Below, in pieces: positions 41,501 to 53,405 of a stretch of 61,162 nucleotides of DNA; the stretch's first letter is position 1; the number at the start of each line of letters is the position of its first letter. The notes beneath the pieces are model-generated. The model saw only the letters and a program-made list of their open reading frames with translations, ran no database searches and had not been told where the DNA came from. The DNA is taken from positions 1 to 61,162 of the forward strand of contig JALQPE010000208.1 in assembly GCA_030407315.1 (NCBI GenBank), read 5' to 3'. The position numbers were made by a program, and so were the translations under genes. The stretch comes from Asparagopsis taxiformis. Taxonomy: Eukaryota > Rhodophyta > Florideophyceae > Bonnemaisoniales > Bonnemaisoniaceae.

Positions 41501-42201
41501 GTAGTGTCCTGATATAGTAAAATTCGGTGTCTGGGAGTGGTGGATGAGATGGAGCGTCACGCTGTCGTGGGCATCTTTTTGGGGTAGAGGGAGGCAGTTC
41601 TAGCGCTATGAAGATGGGGCATGGACGGTATTCATATGGGAATGGACAGAATAGTACGGCTAGGAATTTTTATTTCGTAGTGAATATGAGCTAGCGAGAG
41701 GTATACGCAGTAGGATAGGTAGCAATCTAAGAGGGCGCGATATGGGAAGCTTCACTCTGGATTTGTTTATTTGCGCAGGCTACATTGAGAATAAACAATC
41801 CCTATGTTACAAATGCTACTACAACTAACACTACTCCGACGAGTAAAACTAAAACTACTAGAAAAGTCTACAAATCTATCAACTGATTGAGCTGCATGAA
41901 TAAGCTAGGAAATGAAGAGAAGAAGAAAAAATGATGTAGAAGAAGGAAACAAGTTAGTGACGTTGAATTGGAGAGGGAAATTGATGGTGATTAGGAGACT
42001 AACGTACCTTAACAAATACCATTGCATCCCAAATTGAGATACGTACTCACAGGCAGAAAAGAAAAGTAGTTGAGAAGTGGTAAGAGAGAAAGATAAATGA
42101 AAGTAGAAGTGGAACACTCACCGACTGGAAACCTGAGAAAGAGAAAACAAATAGAAAACTGGGTTAGTGCCGTGAGTTGTGGAAACGTACCATCATGGTT
42201 C

Positions 42202-42302
42202 ATATCCGTCGGAGACAAAGCAACAACTTTGGCGGTGGAAGCAGTATAGATGATCTATACAGCTTCCACCGCCAAAGTTGTTGCTTTGTCTCCGACGGAT
42301 AT
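42202..42302. repeat. 101-bp near-perfect palindrome (long hairpin)
   Basis: Forty-one bases at 42202-42242 (ATATCCGTCGGAGACAAAGC...) are the exact complement of 42262-42302. The centre GTATAGAT-G-ATCTATAC is itself palindromic. Copy B has the same stem with mismatches and a larger loop at about 50052-50194. Confidence 0.9.
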
Positions 42303-43264
42303 GAAGATGAAAACAGGGATTTCCAGAATCTGTCGTTTAAGTAGCACTCTGCGGGCGGAAATGACGTGTAGGAGAACAATAGAGGGATGAATTTGAAACG
42401 GAGCGGTGCGATGGGAGGCCCAGAAAAACGATATCTAGTGTGCGAATTACGCTTTGAAGCACATGACCTGGCAGAACAGGCGCACATTATTGTATCTTCT
42501 ACCGCCTTCTCTAGTCTATAATGACGTCACCACTACAGAAATATAGGAAAACACTACCATATGGGGCCTACAGAAAAGGGTGAGGCGAGGAGTAGGAAAA
42601 ATGGCGCACTTTCCTGGACGAGGAGTCCGCGTTTTCAGTGATGATGTGGACGGTATATATCGATTACGTCATTGCATGCTCTGAGCACACTTGGCAGGCA
42701 GTCAAAGCGGGCCACGTGGATGTGGGCGGCTAGGAAACAGCAGTGTGGGAGAAATTTTATAATTTTCATGTTGCAAGCGAGCAGTGAATCTGCATTGCAA
42801 TATATAAATTTATGCTAATTTAAGATATCACACCGAGTACGATTCAACGAGAGATTGTGTTTTCAACTTGTAAATAGGGCCGAAAATGTGGTAGAGTATA
42901 CGAGTAGGAAGTACGTGTATGAGAAAATCAGATTCAGCATTAGTGCCTAGAGCATCACTGCGAAATAAACGGCCGTTTTCCGGAAATGGATACATCTTGG
43001 CTGGGTTTGTGGTTAGGGAATGCGATACAAGATAGCAAAACGATGTTGAGCCCGGATGAAATAGCAATCAATGTGCATAAAGCAATGAGCATAGGGCAAA
43101 GCATTGTGGTGAACCAGTTCATTGGATCGAATGAAAGCCTGGAAAGGTTTCGTAACGGTTAAAAGTAGTAGTACTGTATTGAGATAGTAGTCATGTCGTA
43201 GAAGTTTAGAGTTGTATTCTATGCAACAAAACTGAGCGAAGAAGAAAAGAACAAAAACGTCAAG

Positions 43265-46200
43265 ATGGCTCCGAGACGGACTCCTATTCGAAAGAAAACC
43301 ACAAGTCGTAGGACAAAGGCGAGATTCGATTCACTCAATGTGGCCAGTCCCAGTGAACAGCTTCCTGGGAAACTGCAGGGAGAAATCCGCAGCAGTGATG
43401 CAGCCTGCATGAACAAAGAAATCCCGAGAGGTAATGAGCTACGACGTGAGTGTACCACAGATGACCTATTGGAGTCCCCAATCCCTATGGGTGACACAAT
43501 AGAAGGTTGTATTGATGTGTACAGCAACAACGATGAAGCTGGAAGTGACATCTACATAGCATCGAGCACGCTAATGGAATCGGAAGAAGCAACCGGACGA
43601 GGTTCTGATTCTATTTCAACTGGAGGCCCGATAGACCCAAATGCTGGGGATGAAGCATGTGGTGATTTCAAGGCACTACTACGATGGCCTGCAATGTATG
43701 GGGCTCTTCAGCTGAGTGGAACTCAAAGAATGACAAGAGCCCACTATGAAGGTACCCTGTTCGGAATGAATTTCCGCAGAGATCCAAGTGAGCATGTCCC
43801 GTCGGACTCTGTGATGCGACAGAAGATACTACCATTCTTGAGGAAACACTGCTATGCAAAGAGCTGTGACATAGAGTTTCCGATAGACCTTCGAAAGAGC
43901 GGAGCAAGAGCTGCACAGCATCGAGGTGCAGTAGGAACCCGTGGAACAACAGATGACAGAGACAATTGTGGAGGAATGGCGAAAGTTCGTATTGTACTCC
44001 CAAGCACATGGGCTCTGAAAGATGTCCAGACTCGACCAATCTTTAAAGCATTCCGCAGTGATGCGAACAATCGAAGCTCGGAAGGAGAAAAATCAACCGC
44101 AGAGTGCAGCATTGAAGATTCGTTCATCGCAAAGTGCAGGAGGGGTGTTTTGAGCGACCCATTCGTTCGCACAGCAGTTGTTCCCATTGACAGCGATGGG
44201 AAAAAGGGTTTGAAGCACATTTATGTACCTGATGGAACAGCAATTCGAATCCGATGTCATCCAGGAGCTCGTCAGGTTGCCGTCATCGAAAGAGCAAAAG
44301 GGTTTAGGAAGAATGACAGAGATGGTGGGAAACCGAAGAGGAGAAGAGTGGCAGTTACATCGTTGTGGGAACTTCATGCTAGGACCATAGTTACCTATGA
44401 GGCTCGACACGACGGTGAGCATGATGTGCATGTCGAAAAATATCTGCAGCCGCGAATGTCACATCTATTGGAATGGGAGAGGCAGCATGCTCTGCGAGCG
44501 ATATCGCAATGTGTAATCGGAGCAGGAGCCAAGGGAAAAGGAACACGAGCTGGGGACGTGATAACCGTTCTATTACCAATTGGAATGGAAGAGGGTGATA
44601 TTGTTCCACACGTCGTATTGGTGAACAGGTATTTGAAAGAGCAGGTCGGAGAAGCATCCACCATGTTACTTTGCTTTTCACCGGGCGCGAGCTTTGCTGA
44701 AGCCAGAAACCCGCCCGATGGACTAGGAAGCCCCAACTATGAAGAAATTCGTGTTTCAGGGGTGTTCTCGGATGGTTTCGGAGACCACAGGTCGCAATGG
44801 CACCCAGCGTCTCCGCGAGAAGATGCACCATGTTGGGGAAAGCTGGAGGATGGTCGAAACTACTTTGTTTACCGATTTCTCCTTTACACAGATGACTTCG
44901 AACCATTCACAAGCAGGAAGGGAAGTTTTGGTGGATGCTATATGTTACCTCTCAATCTACCACCTCGGAAAAGGGGAAGCTACCAAGCGGTTCGAGTGAT
45001 TGGTTTGCCACCTCCGGGAGTGTCCACAAATTGTGTATTGCGATATATCGTTCAAGATATAGTGCGGGGAAGCACAGAGGGTTTCCCAACGAAAAATGCA
45101 GAGGGAGAAGATGTTGTGGTATTTCTAGACCCAGTGGGGAGCATTGGAGACTATCCTGCAGTTTCACATACCCTGGATGTTCTTGGACACACATCAAACT
45201 CTCCGTGCCACATCTGCAGTTTCCGCAAATATGACCTGAGTAGTACTGGCGGCACGAAGAATGCATACACTTCGGTAGTGAACGGGCAAACATCGACGCA
45301 TGCCAGGAGCAAGTATCGGAATGCATCGACACGTAAGGATGCCACAGAAACCCAGCTTCGCACTCTCGGACTGGCTGCAGAAGAAGGGGAAGATTTACCA
45401 TTTCATGTCCTGAGCACTTCCTTGGAAGCAGTGCAGGAAGAAGTACCAAAGACGGAAAACGGAGTTTCAGTTGTCCCAGCAATTTTTGACCCGTACCATT
45501 CCGCAGTGATAGCACCTGACCATCTATTGTCTGGACTGGCACAAGATGTACTGAACGCTTGTATTTCAGCTGCCAGCCCACGAATTAGAGAGGTAGCTGA
45601 ATTGCAAATTCTGGGCGCTCTGAAGAAGTTCAGGATGGGAAGGCAGAACCGTTTATTTGGAACCAACAATCTGCTTTCCATGAACATGAGTGACATATTC
45701 AGTGTGCTGCTGATAGCACCTATGGCATTCGAAAACGCAGCTCGAATGATGGATGGGAAAGGGGAAGGTCATCGTGAAAAATTTGATGGGGCCGTCAAAC
45801 TAGTAGTGATGTTTCAGAAGCTGGTTTCGTGTATTAGTTTCATGCTCGTATGGTGGGAAGACGGTCCACATGAAGTAGAGACGGCTGACGGAGAAGGTGG
45901 CAGGAATGAATACATTATGGGAAGAACTGTAGACTACGTGGAGACGTTGAATGAGTATTGTCGGAAAGTGAAGGGAGCAGGAGCACATTTGGACAAGCCT
46001 AATGTTCATCGTCTTGTCGAGTTTTGTGTTCATACGCTTCCTGCTTACGGCTCTGTGAAGCACGTGCAGGAGCTTATATTCGAACGGATGCATCAGCCGC
46101 TGAAGAAAGGTGTGAGAATGTCCAATCACCAAAGCGAACAGCTTTCAGCGCTGGAATTAGTTCTTGCGGATGACTGGCAGACGAGAGTGGCCATTGTTTT

Positions 46201-46393
46201 GCGCGAAATCGGCATGGAGCCACAACATTGGTCCTCGTCCGAATGCTCTCAAATGGTCAACGTTCTTTCACAGGAGCTAGGGAGAGAAATAGATGTGGAA
46301 GACGAGGTAGTGAAAAACTGCTTCCAGGAACCGGTTCTCCAGCTTCTCTCCCAGCGTCGAGGAAAGATATTGTCGGCGGATGTGAAATTGTGA
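43265..46393 (+). CDS. CACTA/Plavaka-like transposase
   Basis: This is a 1042-aa protein starting at an ATG right after AACGTCAAG. Residues 1-30 are basic (MAPRRTPIRKKTTSRRTK), a likely nuclear signal. The central region (about 500-660) runs GDYPAVSHTLDVLGHTSNSP then CHICSFRKYD, resembling the Tnp2-family 'D-PA...G....CP.C' block of CACTA transposases. Near residues 905-945, LDKPNVHRLVEFCVHTLPAY, then VKHVQELIFERMHQPLKK, matches the C-terminal helical region where the family has a conserved catalytic Glu and an Asn/His-rich helix. The placement behind a CACTA terminus supports the call. It is only distantly similar to the transposase at 33908-36946. The open frame is intact. Confidence 0.82.
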   Translation: MAPRRTPIRKKTTSRRTKARFDSLNVASPSEQLPGKLQGEIRSSDAACMNKEIPRGNELRRECTTDDLLESPIPMGDTIEGCIDVYSNNDEAGSDIYIASSTLMESEEATGRGSDSISTGGPIDPNAGDEACGDFKALLRWPAMYGALQLSGTQRMTRAHYEGTLFGMNFRRDPSEHVPSDSVMRQKILPFLRKHCYAKSCDIEFPIDLRKSGARAAQHRGAVGTRGTTDDRDNCGGMAKVRIVLPSTWALKDVQTRPIFKAFRSDANNRSSEGEKSTAECSIEDSFIAKCRRGVLSDPFVRTAVVPIDSDGKKGLKHIYVPDGTAIRIRCHPGARQVAVIERAKGFRKNDRDGGKPKRRRVAVTSLWELHARTIVTYEARHDGEHDVHVEKYLQPRMSHLLEWERQHALRAISQCVIGAGAKGKGTRAGDVITVLLPIGMEEGDIVPHVVLVNRYLKEQVGEASTMLLCFSPGASFAEARNPPDGLGSPNYEEIRVSGVFSDGFGDHRSQWHPASPREDAPCWGKLEDGRNYFVYRFLLYTDDFEPFTSRKGSFGGCYMLPLNLPPRKRGSYQAVRVIGLPPPGVSTNCVLRYIVQDIVRGSTEGFPTKNAEGEDVVVFLDPVGSIGDYPAVSHTLDVLGHTSNSPCHICSFRKYDLSSTGGTKNAYTSVVNGQTSTHARSKYRNASTRKDATETQLRTLGLAAEEGEDLPFHVLSTSLEAVQEEVPKTENGVSVVPAIFDPYHSAVIAPDHLLSGLAQDVLNACISAASPRIREVAELQILGALKKFRMGRQNRLFGTNNLLSMNMSDIFSVLLIAPMAFENAARMMDGKGEGHREKFDGAVKLVVMFQKLVSCISFMLVWWEDGPHEVETADGEGGRNEYIMGRTVDYVETLNEYCRKVKGAGAHLDKPNVHRLVEFCVHTLPAYGSVKHVQELIFERMHQPLKKGVRMSNHQSEQLSALELVLADDWQTRVAIVLREIGMEPQHWSSSECSQMVNVLSQELGREIDVEDEVVKNCFQEPVLQLLSQRRGKILSADVKL

Positions 46394-47067
46394 CGTGGAG
46401 AGGGCATGGAGGTATATCTATTGACGAGGTCAAGGAGTACATGAATGGAAAATGTGATATGGCAGAGGGTGCTGTAGGTGTTTTCAAACGGTTCTTTACC
46501 GAAAGGTACGGAAGCGGAACAAGCGGGTGTGGAAAGTATGCCGAATGGGTGAGAAGAGTTTCTAGAAGCACTACGACAGAGTGGGGAAGGAAAACAGTGC
46601 AGAGGTCTGGCTCTCTAGAATCAGGAGCTATCATCCATGCTGTTTGCCCTGAACAGAGGACATGTGAGGATGGTGCAACTTCACAAGCGATTCTGTACCC
46701 GGCGTCTCGTCTCACATCAGAGATAATGCGGGGAAGAATTAATTATGAACCGCGGTTTTTTATTGTTCTAGCGTTCTTTATCCTGAGGAACGAGAGTGCG
46801 AGAGATGAGCAAGGTACAGCTTATGGAGTTTGCCTGGGTTTGCAAAAAACTGATGAAGGAGTGTTCAAGGTCGAAGAGAGGCGACGAACAGTAATTGTGG
46901 AGATGAGTGAGGGAGTCACTGAGGTGTTTGGTATGCACTATTGCAATGGGAGTGTATGCGAATATGATGAGAACATGAGGGAGGTAAGGCACGGACCCGG
47001 ACTGCTGGAGGGTGGAGAGATATATGCACTATGTAGGCGAGACGGATTTCCACCGAGGGCTGCATGA
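46228..47067 (+). CDS. Probable C-terminal extension of the CACTA transposase, or small second protein
   Basis: This open frame of 279 codons overlaps the end of the transposase by 166 bases, and its first ~55 residues are out-of-frame transposase sequence. The informative part starts near 46395 (GHGGISIDEVKEYMNGKCDM). It continues with a C-terminal strand-rich segment (INYEPRFFIVLAFFILRN, TVIVEMSEGVTEVFGMHY). Plavaka-type transposases often end in such a domain. The separation could reflect a frameshift, an unrecognised intron or a real second gene; I cannot tell. Confidence 0.5.
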   Translation: MVLVRMLSNGQRSFTGARERNRCGRRGSEKLLPGTGSPASLPASRKDIVGGCEIVTWRGHGGISIDEVKEYMNGKCDMAEGAVGVFKRFFTERYGSGTSGCGKYAEWVRRVSRSTTTEWGRKTVQRSGSLESGAIIHAVCPEQRTCEDGATSQAILYPASRLTSEIMRGRINYEPRFFIVLAFFILRNESARDEQGTAYGVCLGLQKTDEGVFKVEERRRTVIVEMSEGVTEVFGMHYCNGSVCEYDENMREVRHGPGLLEGGEIYALCRRDGFPPRAA

Positions 47068-48304
47068 TTTTTAGGGAAGAATAAAATGAATAACCAGATG
47101 CATCACATATGAATAGTACACTCTAGGGCGTTGGTGGATTGGTGCGAAGTAGTGGGGAGAGGATCTGAGAGGATGGAGGGAGGTATGCTTACAGCAAAGT
47201 CATCGTTACGATGACTTTGCTGTAAGAAAACGTTGCCATTACAGTGACCAAGACTTTCTTACCGGGTAAAAAAATCGTGGCAGCCGTAATGATTTGCTTT
47301 CTTACAGCAAAGTCATCGTAACGATGACTTTGCTGTAAGGAACCGTTTCCTTGCAGTGGCCGAAGAATATTTTACCGGGTAAAAATCAGCAAGAATTTTT
47401 ACCGGGTAAAAAATTGTGGCCGCTGTAATGATTTTTTTTCTTACAGCAAAGTCATCGTAACGATGACTTTGCTGTAAGAAAACGTTTCATTACAGCAAAT
47501 TCATCGATAGTTAAGGTTAAGTAACCAACTTTAGGATGTCCAGAGGACCTGCTCGTTGTAAGGAATATTGATCAACTGACGAGGAGGAAGCATTTTGAAT
47601 CGACTAGGGTAGGAAGGCAATGAGATTTGGTATGCAAGAAAACTGAATCGCAGTAGTGAATAGGTAGTTGAAATGAATTCATATTGATGTTCTTTGGTGT
47701 ATTGTCCATTGGAGCACATTGAAAACCATTTATATGATCACCGTTTAATATTCTATGAATCCTTTGCAGCCGAGTACGCCAATAGGAAGAAATTCAAGCA
47801 GTGGCCTGCACGGAACCGTTTATTTGTGAGTAGCAAAAGTTAGTGTAGAAATGAATTTTTCAGACTTGTAGGAGAGGTGGATCGTAGTAAATGTATAAAA
47901 CTCACGTAGAATCGATTGATAGGAATCAATGGTACGGAAGAAGAAGCGAGGTGGAGAGTGTGGATGAAATAGGTTGTTGGAATATGAATGATAATTGACG
48001 TGGTGAGGTAAACGGGTTCGATTTCATTATATGCGCTAGAGGTACATACTATTAGGTGTAGATTGATGGAAAGGGCTAAACACTTTGTGGAGGTATCAGG
48101 ATCAGGTAGAGTCAGAGGTGCTGAGCGGGTGCAGCGTAAGGTTCATCAGGACTGAAGTACGTAGGGGATGTCTTGTCCGGACAGTATATGAGAGGAAGCT
48201 GAGAGACGGGAAGCGCATTCGGAGGTACCACAATTGTGGATTTCATCGTCTACACACATTTGAACAAAGAACCGATTGAACGAACTGAGATTTGAGGGAT
48301 TACA
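47068..48304. repeat. Noncoding region with three 39-bp palindromes
   Basis: The perfect palindrome CTTACAGCAAAGTCATCGT-N-complement occurs at 47188-47226, 47301-47339 and 47440-47478. Short inverted TTTTTACCGGGTAAAAA-like and CATTACAG/CTGTAATG pairs lie between them. 47530-48300 is AT-rich with nothing recognised. Confidence 0.75.
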
Positions 48305-48655
48305 ATGGGAGACAATAGTATCATGAATACTACAGCGGAGAAGAGCAATTCTCCTTCTGCTGAAGAGAAAAGCATCACTATTGCTCAGTACAGCTCTTCT
48401 AAAGTGCAAGTTGATCCTCGCAAAGTGAAGTTTCCGACAGTGACCTCCCGTTTGGTGCGACCGGGTCGTGTAAACGAACTGGCCAGCATTTTCATGGATA
48501 GAGGTTTCTCTACCACTGGAACTATGATTACAGTCTGCAAAATGGAAGATAACGAAGGAGACGAGTTTTACTGCATCGATGGCTCTCATCGCATAGCTGC
48601 TCTGCAACTATGCCTGGAGAAGTACTCAGGAAAGAACAGGGATTCCTTGGAATTG
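48305..48655 (+). pseudogene. ParB-like protein N-terminus, interrupted by CACTA copy B
   Basis: The ATG at 48305 begins a 117-codon segment ending where CACTACGG starts at 48656. The part IAQYSSSKVQVDPRKVKF ... RLVRPGRVNELASIFMDRG ... EFYCIDGSHRIAALQLCLEKYSG parallels residues about 245-335 of the ParB-dioxygenase at 22476-26429. The signature here is DGSHR in place of DGLHR. It lies downstream of the 1042-aa transposase, so this CACTA element appears to carry its own ParB-like gene. Its remainder is lost or lies beyond the insertion. Confidence 0.75.
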
Positions 48656-51049
48656 CACTACGGTGTTGAAAAGGGGGCCTCAGACAGTACTGCGAGACAG
48701 TGATTTTTACTGTCTGAGACAGTAAAAATCACTATGCGGCAAATGAAAATTAATGCCACACTTGGAGACAGTGATTTGCACTGTCTGGCAGACAGTACGG
48801 AACACTGTCTGCAGACAGTAAAAAACACTGTCTCACAGTACTGTCTGAGGCAGTGAATGGAGACAGTAAAAATTAATGATTTATTCAATAGTTGGATATG
48901 ATGTAATTTACTGTACTGGGCAGTGTTGGCGGATAGTGTTTTGTATTGGCCAAGGCAACATGGCCGGATAGTGAAATACGCTGCCTGGGACAATAGATGG
49001 AACCAACACGGTGCACTGTCCTGGGCAGTACCTGGAGACAGTGATTTTCACTGTCCTGGGCAGTACCTGGAGACAGTACTTTGTGCTGCCTGGGCAGTAC
49101 CTGTAGACAGTACTTTGTGCTGCCCTGGGCAGTACCTGTAGACAGTATTTCGTGCTGCCCTGGGCAGCACCTGTAGACAGTACTTTGTGCTGCCCTGGGC
49201 AGCACCTGTAGACAGTACTTTGTGCTGCCCTGGGCAGCACCTGGAGATAGTACTTTGTGCTGTCCTGGGCAGCACCTGGAGACAGTATTTCGTGCTGCCC
49301 TGGGCAGCACCTGGAGACAGTATTTCGTGCTGCCCTGGGCAGCACCTGGAGACAGTAAAAGTAGTGTCCTGATATAGTAAAATTCGGTGTCTGGGAGTGG
49401 TGGATGAGATGGAGCGTCACGCTGTCGTGGGCATCTTTCTGGGGTAGAGGAAGGCAGTTCTAGCGCTATGAGGATGGGGCATGGACGGTATTCATATGGG
49501 AATGGACAGAATAGTACGGCTAGGAATTTTTATTTCGTAGTGACTATGAGCTAGCGAGAGGTATACGCGGTAGGATAGGTAGCAATCTAAGAGGGTGCGA
49601 TATGGGAAGCTTCACTCTGGATTTGTTTATTTGCGCAGGCTACATTGAGAATAAACAATCCCTATGTTAAAATGCTACTACAACTAACACTATTCCGACG
49701 AGTAAAACTAAAACTACTAGAAAAGTCTAGAAATCTATCAACTGATTGAGCTGCATGAATAAGCTAGGAAATGAAGAGAAGAAGAAAAAATGATGTATAG
49801 AAAGGAAACAAGTTAGTGACGTTGAATTGGAGAGGGAAATTGATGGTGATTAGGAGACTAACGTACCTTAACAAATACCATTGCATCCCAAATTGAGATA
49901 TGTACTCACAGGCAGAAAAGAAAATTAGTGGAGAAGTGGTAAGAGAGAAAGATAAATGAAAGTAGAAGTGGAACACTCACCGACTGGAAACCTGAGAAAG
50001 AGAAAACGAATAGAAAACTGGGTTAGTGGCGTGAGTTGTGGAAACGTACCATCATGGTTCATATCCGTCGGAGACAAAGCAACAACTTTGGCCTTGGAAG
50101 CCGTATTGATGATCTAAAACTTACGCTTTGGAAGCAGTTTAGATGATCTATACGGCTTCCACGGCCAGGGTTGTTGCTTTGTTTCCGACGGATATGAAGA
50201 TGGAAACAGGGATTTCCAGAATCTTTCGTTTAAGTAGTACTCTACGGGCGGAAATGACGTGTAGGAGAAAAATAGAGGGATGAGTTTGAAACGGAGCGGT
50301 GCGATGGGAGGCCCAGAAAAACTATGCCTAGGCTGCGAATTACGCTTGGAAGCACATGATCTGGCAGAGGAGGCGCACATTATCGTATCTTCTACCGCCT
50401 TTTATTGTCTAGAATGACGTCATCACTACAGAAATATAGGAAAAACACTAGCATATGGGGCCTACAGGACAGGCGGAGGTGAAGAGTAAGAAAAATGGCG
50501 CACTTTCCTGGACGAGGAGTCCGCGCTTCCAGTGATGATTTGGATGGTATATATCGATAACGTCATTGTATGCTCCGAGTACACTTGGCAGGCAGTCAAA
50601 GCGGGCCACGTGGATGGTGGCGGTTAGGAAACAGCAGTGTCGAAGAATTTTTATAATTTTCATGTTTCAAGCGAGCAGTGAGTCTGCATTGCAATATATA
50701 AATGTATCCTAATTTAAGATATCACACCGAGTACGATTCAACGAGACATCGTGTTTTCACCTTGTGAATAGGGCCGAGAATATGGTAGAGTATACGAGTA
50801 GGAACTACGTGCATGAGAAAATCAGATTCAGTATTAGTGCTTAGAGCATCACTGCGTAACAAACGGAAGTGGATACGTCTTGGCCAGGATGGTGTTTAGG
50901 GAATGCGATACAAGATAGCAAAACGATATTGAGTAGGTCGAGCCCGGATGAAATAGCAATCATTGTGCATAAAGTAATGAGCATAGGAAAATCATTGTGG
51001 TGAAACAGTTCATTGGATCGAATGAAAGCCAGGAAAGGTTTCTTAATGG
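48656..51049 (+). mobile_element. CACTA-type transposon copy B, 5' noncoding part
   Basis: It starts CACTACGGTGTTGAAAAG inside the ParB-like gene and is a near-identical direct repeat of 40765-43167. It includes the minisatellite (about 49025-49360, fewer units) and the hairpin (about 50052-50194, with an insertion in the loop). After 51049 the similarity to copy A stops. Where A goes on to the transposase, B goes on to decayed ParB-dioxygenase sequence, so B looks like an internal-deletion derivative. Confidence 0.85.
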
Positions 51050-51098
51050 TTGAATTTAGTGGCGGAGAAATATAATTCTGCGCTATAGCGGAGAAGTA

Positions 51099-53405
51099 GC
51101 GGAGAAGAGTAAATCTCCTTCAGCAAGCGAGACTTGCATCAATATTGCCCAGTATAGTTCGTCTGAAGTGCAAGTTGAACCTCGCAAAGTGAATATCAGA
51201 GGTCGTTGGCTAGTGGTTGAAGAAGTCTGCAACGATGGAGCAATTCTTGAAAACGGATTTGGCTGCAGAAAACTATTCCGAACAGGCCAGAGTTCGTGCA
51301 GTTCTCTTCGACGGAGAATCTGGCTGGGTGTACGGTGAAATTTTTGTTCAACGGATCGTTTAGGGGTGCTCCGGACGTCCAAAATTGTGTCAACCTCGAG
51401 ATGACGGCGTACTACACTTGTAGCCGTTGGTGGGCCGGGCTGAAACCGAACTCGGTTGGTACCATTGGGCAGGAATGGATTGCTGGTTTGTTGGAAATCT
51501 TCGGGTACGTGAAGGAGGTGGCCGAGTATTGGAACGTTTCGGATGTGTTGAGGATGCTGGATGGCTCCATTCCCAGCGTGGGTGACCGAGCAAGAGCTTC
51601 GACATTCACTCACGCGTTGTCGAAGTTTTTGCGCCGATGGTGCCCAAGAAGGGGTTCTGAGCGGACTTACATCCCAGGAAGGCCCTCCAATGGCTCCAAG
51701 TTTGAGAACATCTTTCCCAAACGGAAGTCTGTGTTTTGAAAGGACGCCAGGAAAATGCTCCTGCGCGTAACTGGCTACCGCGACATGTAAATGCGGAAAC
51801 AATTTTACGTGGTGGACCCACACATCCCACATGCTGCGCTCCCAGTCACATGTGGTCATGATTCCGCCAACCCTTCCCCTTCCATTTCCCTGACCATCCC
51901 TTCATCCTCCATTCCTTTGCCTTTGAAGAATCCAATTTAGGTAGTACCACCTCAATTAGATTCTTCCAGCTATTCCGAGGCTGCCTCTGTTTCTGCCACT
52001 ACCCCTGTCGTGTCTGCATCGTCCGGAGTGGAAACTTCTGGGAAAGTGATGCCCAAAGGAGTACCTGCCTGAAAGAGAGTCGTTCCGGTCGTGGTGGAAC
52101 AGCGACGGCGGGTGGTGCGAGCCCTGTTCAGGTCGTCGAGCTGGAGAGCGCACCCAAGGATGCGGGTAAAAGCTCCATCCTTGGGAAGCGCAACTGGGAA
52201 ACCGCTTCTGCGACGCCCGAGCCCTCTACCAAATTTGGTACTTTTAAAAGAGGAAGCTCAGTGAGACTTCATCAAAGTCGTCGTCAAAGAAATCCAAGTC
52301 GGCTTCCAGAGGACGTTCTCGGGAGCCGATTCTCCAGTTCGACGACGCCCATGAAAATCCTATTCCCGACAGTATCGTCGATGAGAATGTGGCCGCCGTT
52401 CTCCCCAGCGCAATTGCGTCTGGTAGCCCGATGAAGTACTACATGGAAATTACGACGGTAGAGACGGTGCGGGCGGAAATAAAGGCGGCAGCATTCCTGG
52501 CAGCTGCATCGCCAGGTGCTGAGGACTCGGTGGTGGAATAGTACTTTGCGGTGAAGCGGCGTTGCTGGACAACATGGGGGTGGTTGTTGTGGAAGGCCTC
52601 TTGCAGTCGTCCACGGCTGGTAGCGCGACGCATGACCTCTTCAGTCACTTTTCTCGACAGTTCCAGCTGGTTGAGGAGGTTGAAAAGCCACAGAAACCCT
52701 CCCAGCAGTCTGATTCTGATTATGAAGACAGGAAACCACAGGACGAGCCCCCAGATTTCGCCAAGCCCGGTTTTGATCCTTCGCCGTGGCATTTCATCCA
52801 CAACGTGGGTGCTGCGAAGGACCGCATAGATGGTGGTCGTGGGCGACTCCCCCTGCCGCGGTGTGAATTGTGCGACAAGCTGGAGGAGGGGAATTTGGAT
52901 ATGTACAGGAACAAGTTGGTGGCAGAGCTTGCTCTTGGTGTTTGTGCGGATTTCTTGAAGTTGGGAATGGAGGGTGAGGATCCTGTCTTTTTCCCGAAGA
53001 CAGGATTACGGCTGCTTCTTAAAACAGATGGGGCTGCGGACCAGGATGGGCACACGGACTTCTGAGTATCCCAATTTTGAGGAGTCGGACCTACCCAATC
53101 CCCATCCTATTTCATGATGTCGAGCGGATCCGATGGGTTCTTTATAGTAGCTGCACCTTATAGTCATGTATGCCTGGTCCATACGGACGCCGACATGTGG
53201 AAGGTTCCCGTTAACCACTTTTATGTGCCACCCTATTCCGTCTTAGTTGATCGCGGTGACCTTTACCATTACGGGGTCGGCTTCAGGTGAGGAGATCTTC
53301 CTGTGGGAGCAGAATTTAGTCTATGGTCTGCCCACGCGCGGCCACATCTACTTGAAGACTGAGAAGGACGTCCTCACGGACCACATCCACACCGTCGAAT
53401 ATTAA
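51099..53405 (+). pseudogene. Decayed ParB-like / 2OG-Fe(II) dioxygenase gene
   Basis: 51099-51195 repeats the start of the ParB-like gene at 48331-48430 at roughly 80% identity. The ParB core then seems to be deleted. A middle helical part is readable at 51296-51739 and a Ser/Thr-rich linker to about 52450. The frame 52562-53065 ends GLRLLLKTDG...DGHTDF, aligning with GGRFLITGKG...VPHNDF of the intact gene, so it carries the HxD ligands. After a frameshift, GFFIVAAPYSHVCLV ... VPPYSVLVDRGDLYHYG (distal His) and RGHIYLKTEKD (the Arg of the 2OG site) follow, with a stop at 53403-53405. At least three frame changes make it non-functional. Confidence 0.72.

Larger units (their letters stand above)
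40765..43167 (+). mobile_element. 5' end of CACTA-type transposon, copy A (2.4 kb noncoding)
   Basis: It begins CACTACGGTGTTGAAAAG exactly where the gag frame is cut. The same 18 bases start copies at 48656 and 54866, each in a different flank, which defines the terminus. Behind it lie dense GACAGT/ACTGTC motifs forming hairpins, the 35-bp minisatellite, a 101-bp palindrome at 42202-42302 and AT-rich sequence up to the transposase gene. Copy B shares all of this to 43167 (51049 in B). Subterminal repeat arrays of this kind are typical of CACTA elements. The opposite terminus was not found. Confidence 0.85.

Noticed and set aside
41012..41560. Repetitive Cys/Gly/Gln-rich proteins on both strands at 41.0-41.6 kb and 48.9-49.4 kb
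   Set aside because: They are translations of the 35-bp minisatellite. Frames stay open only because stop codons are absent from the unit.
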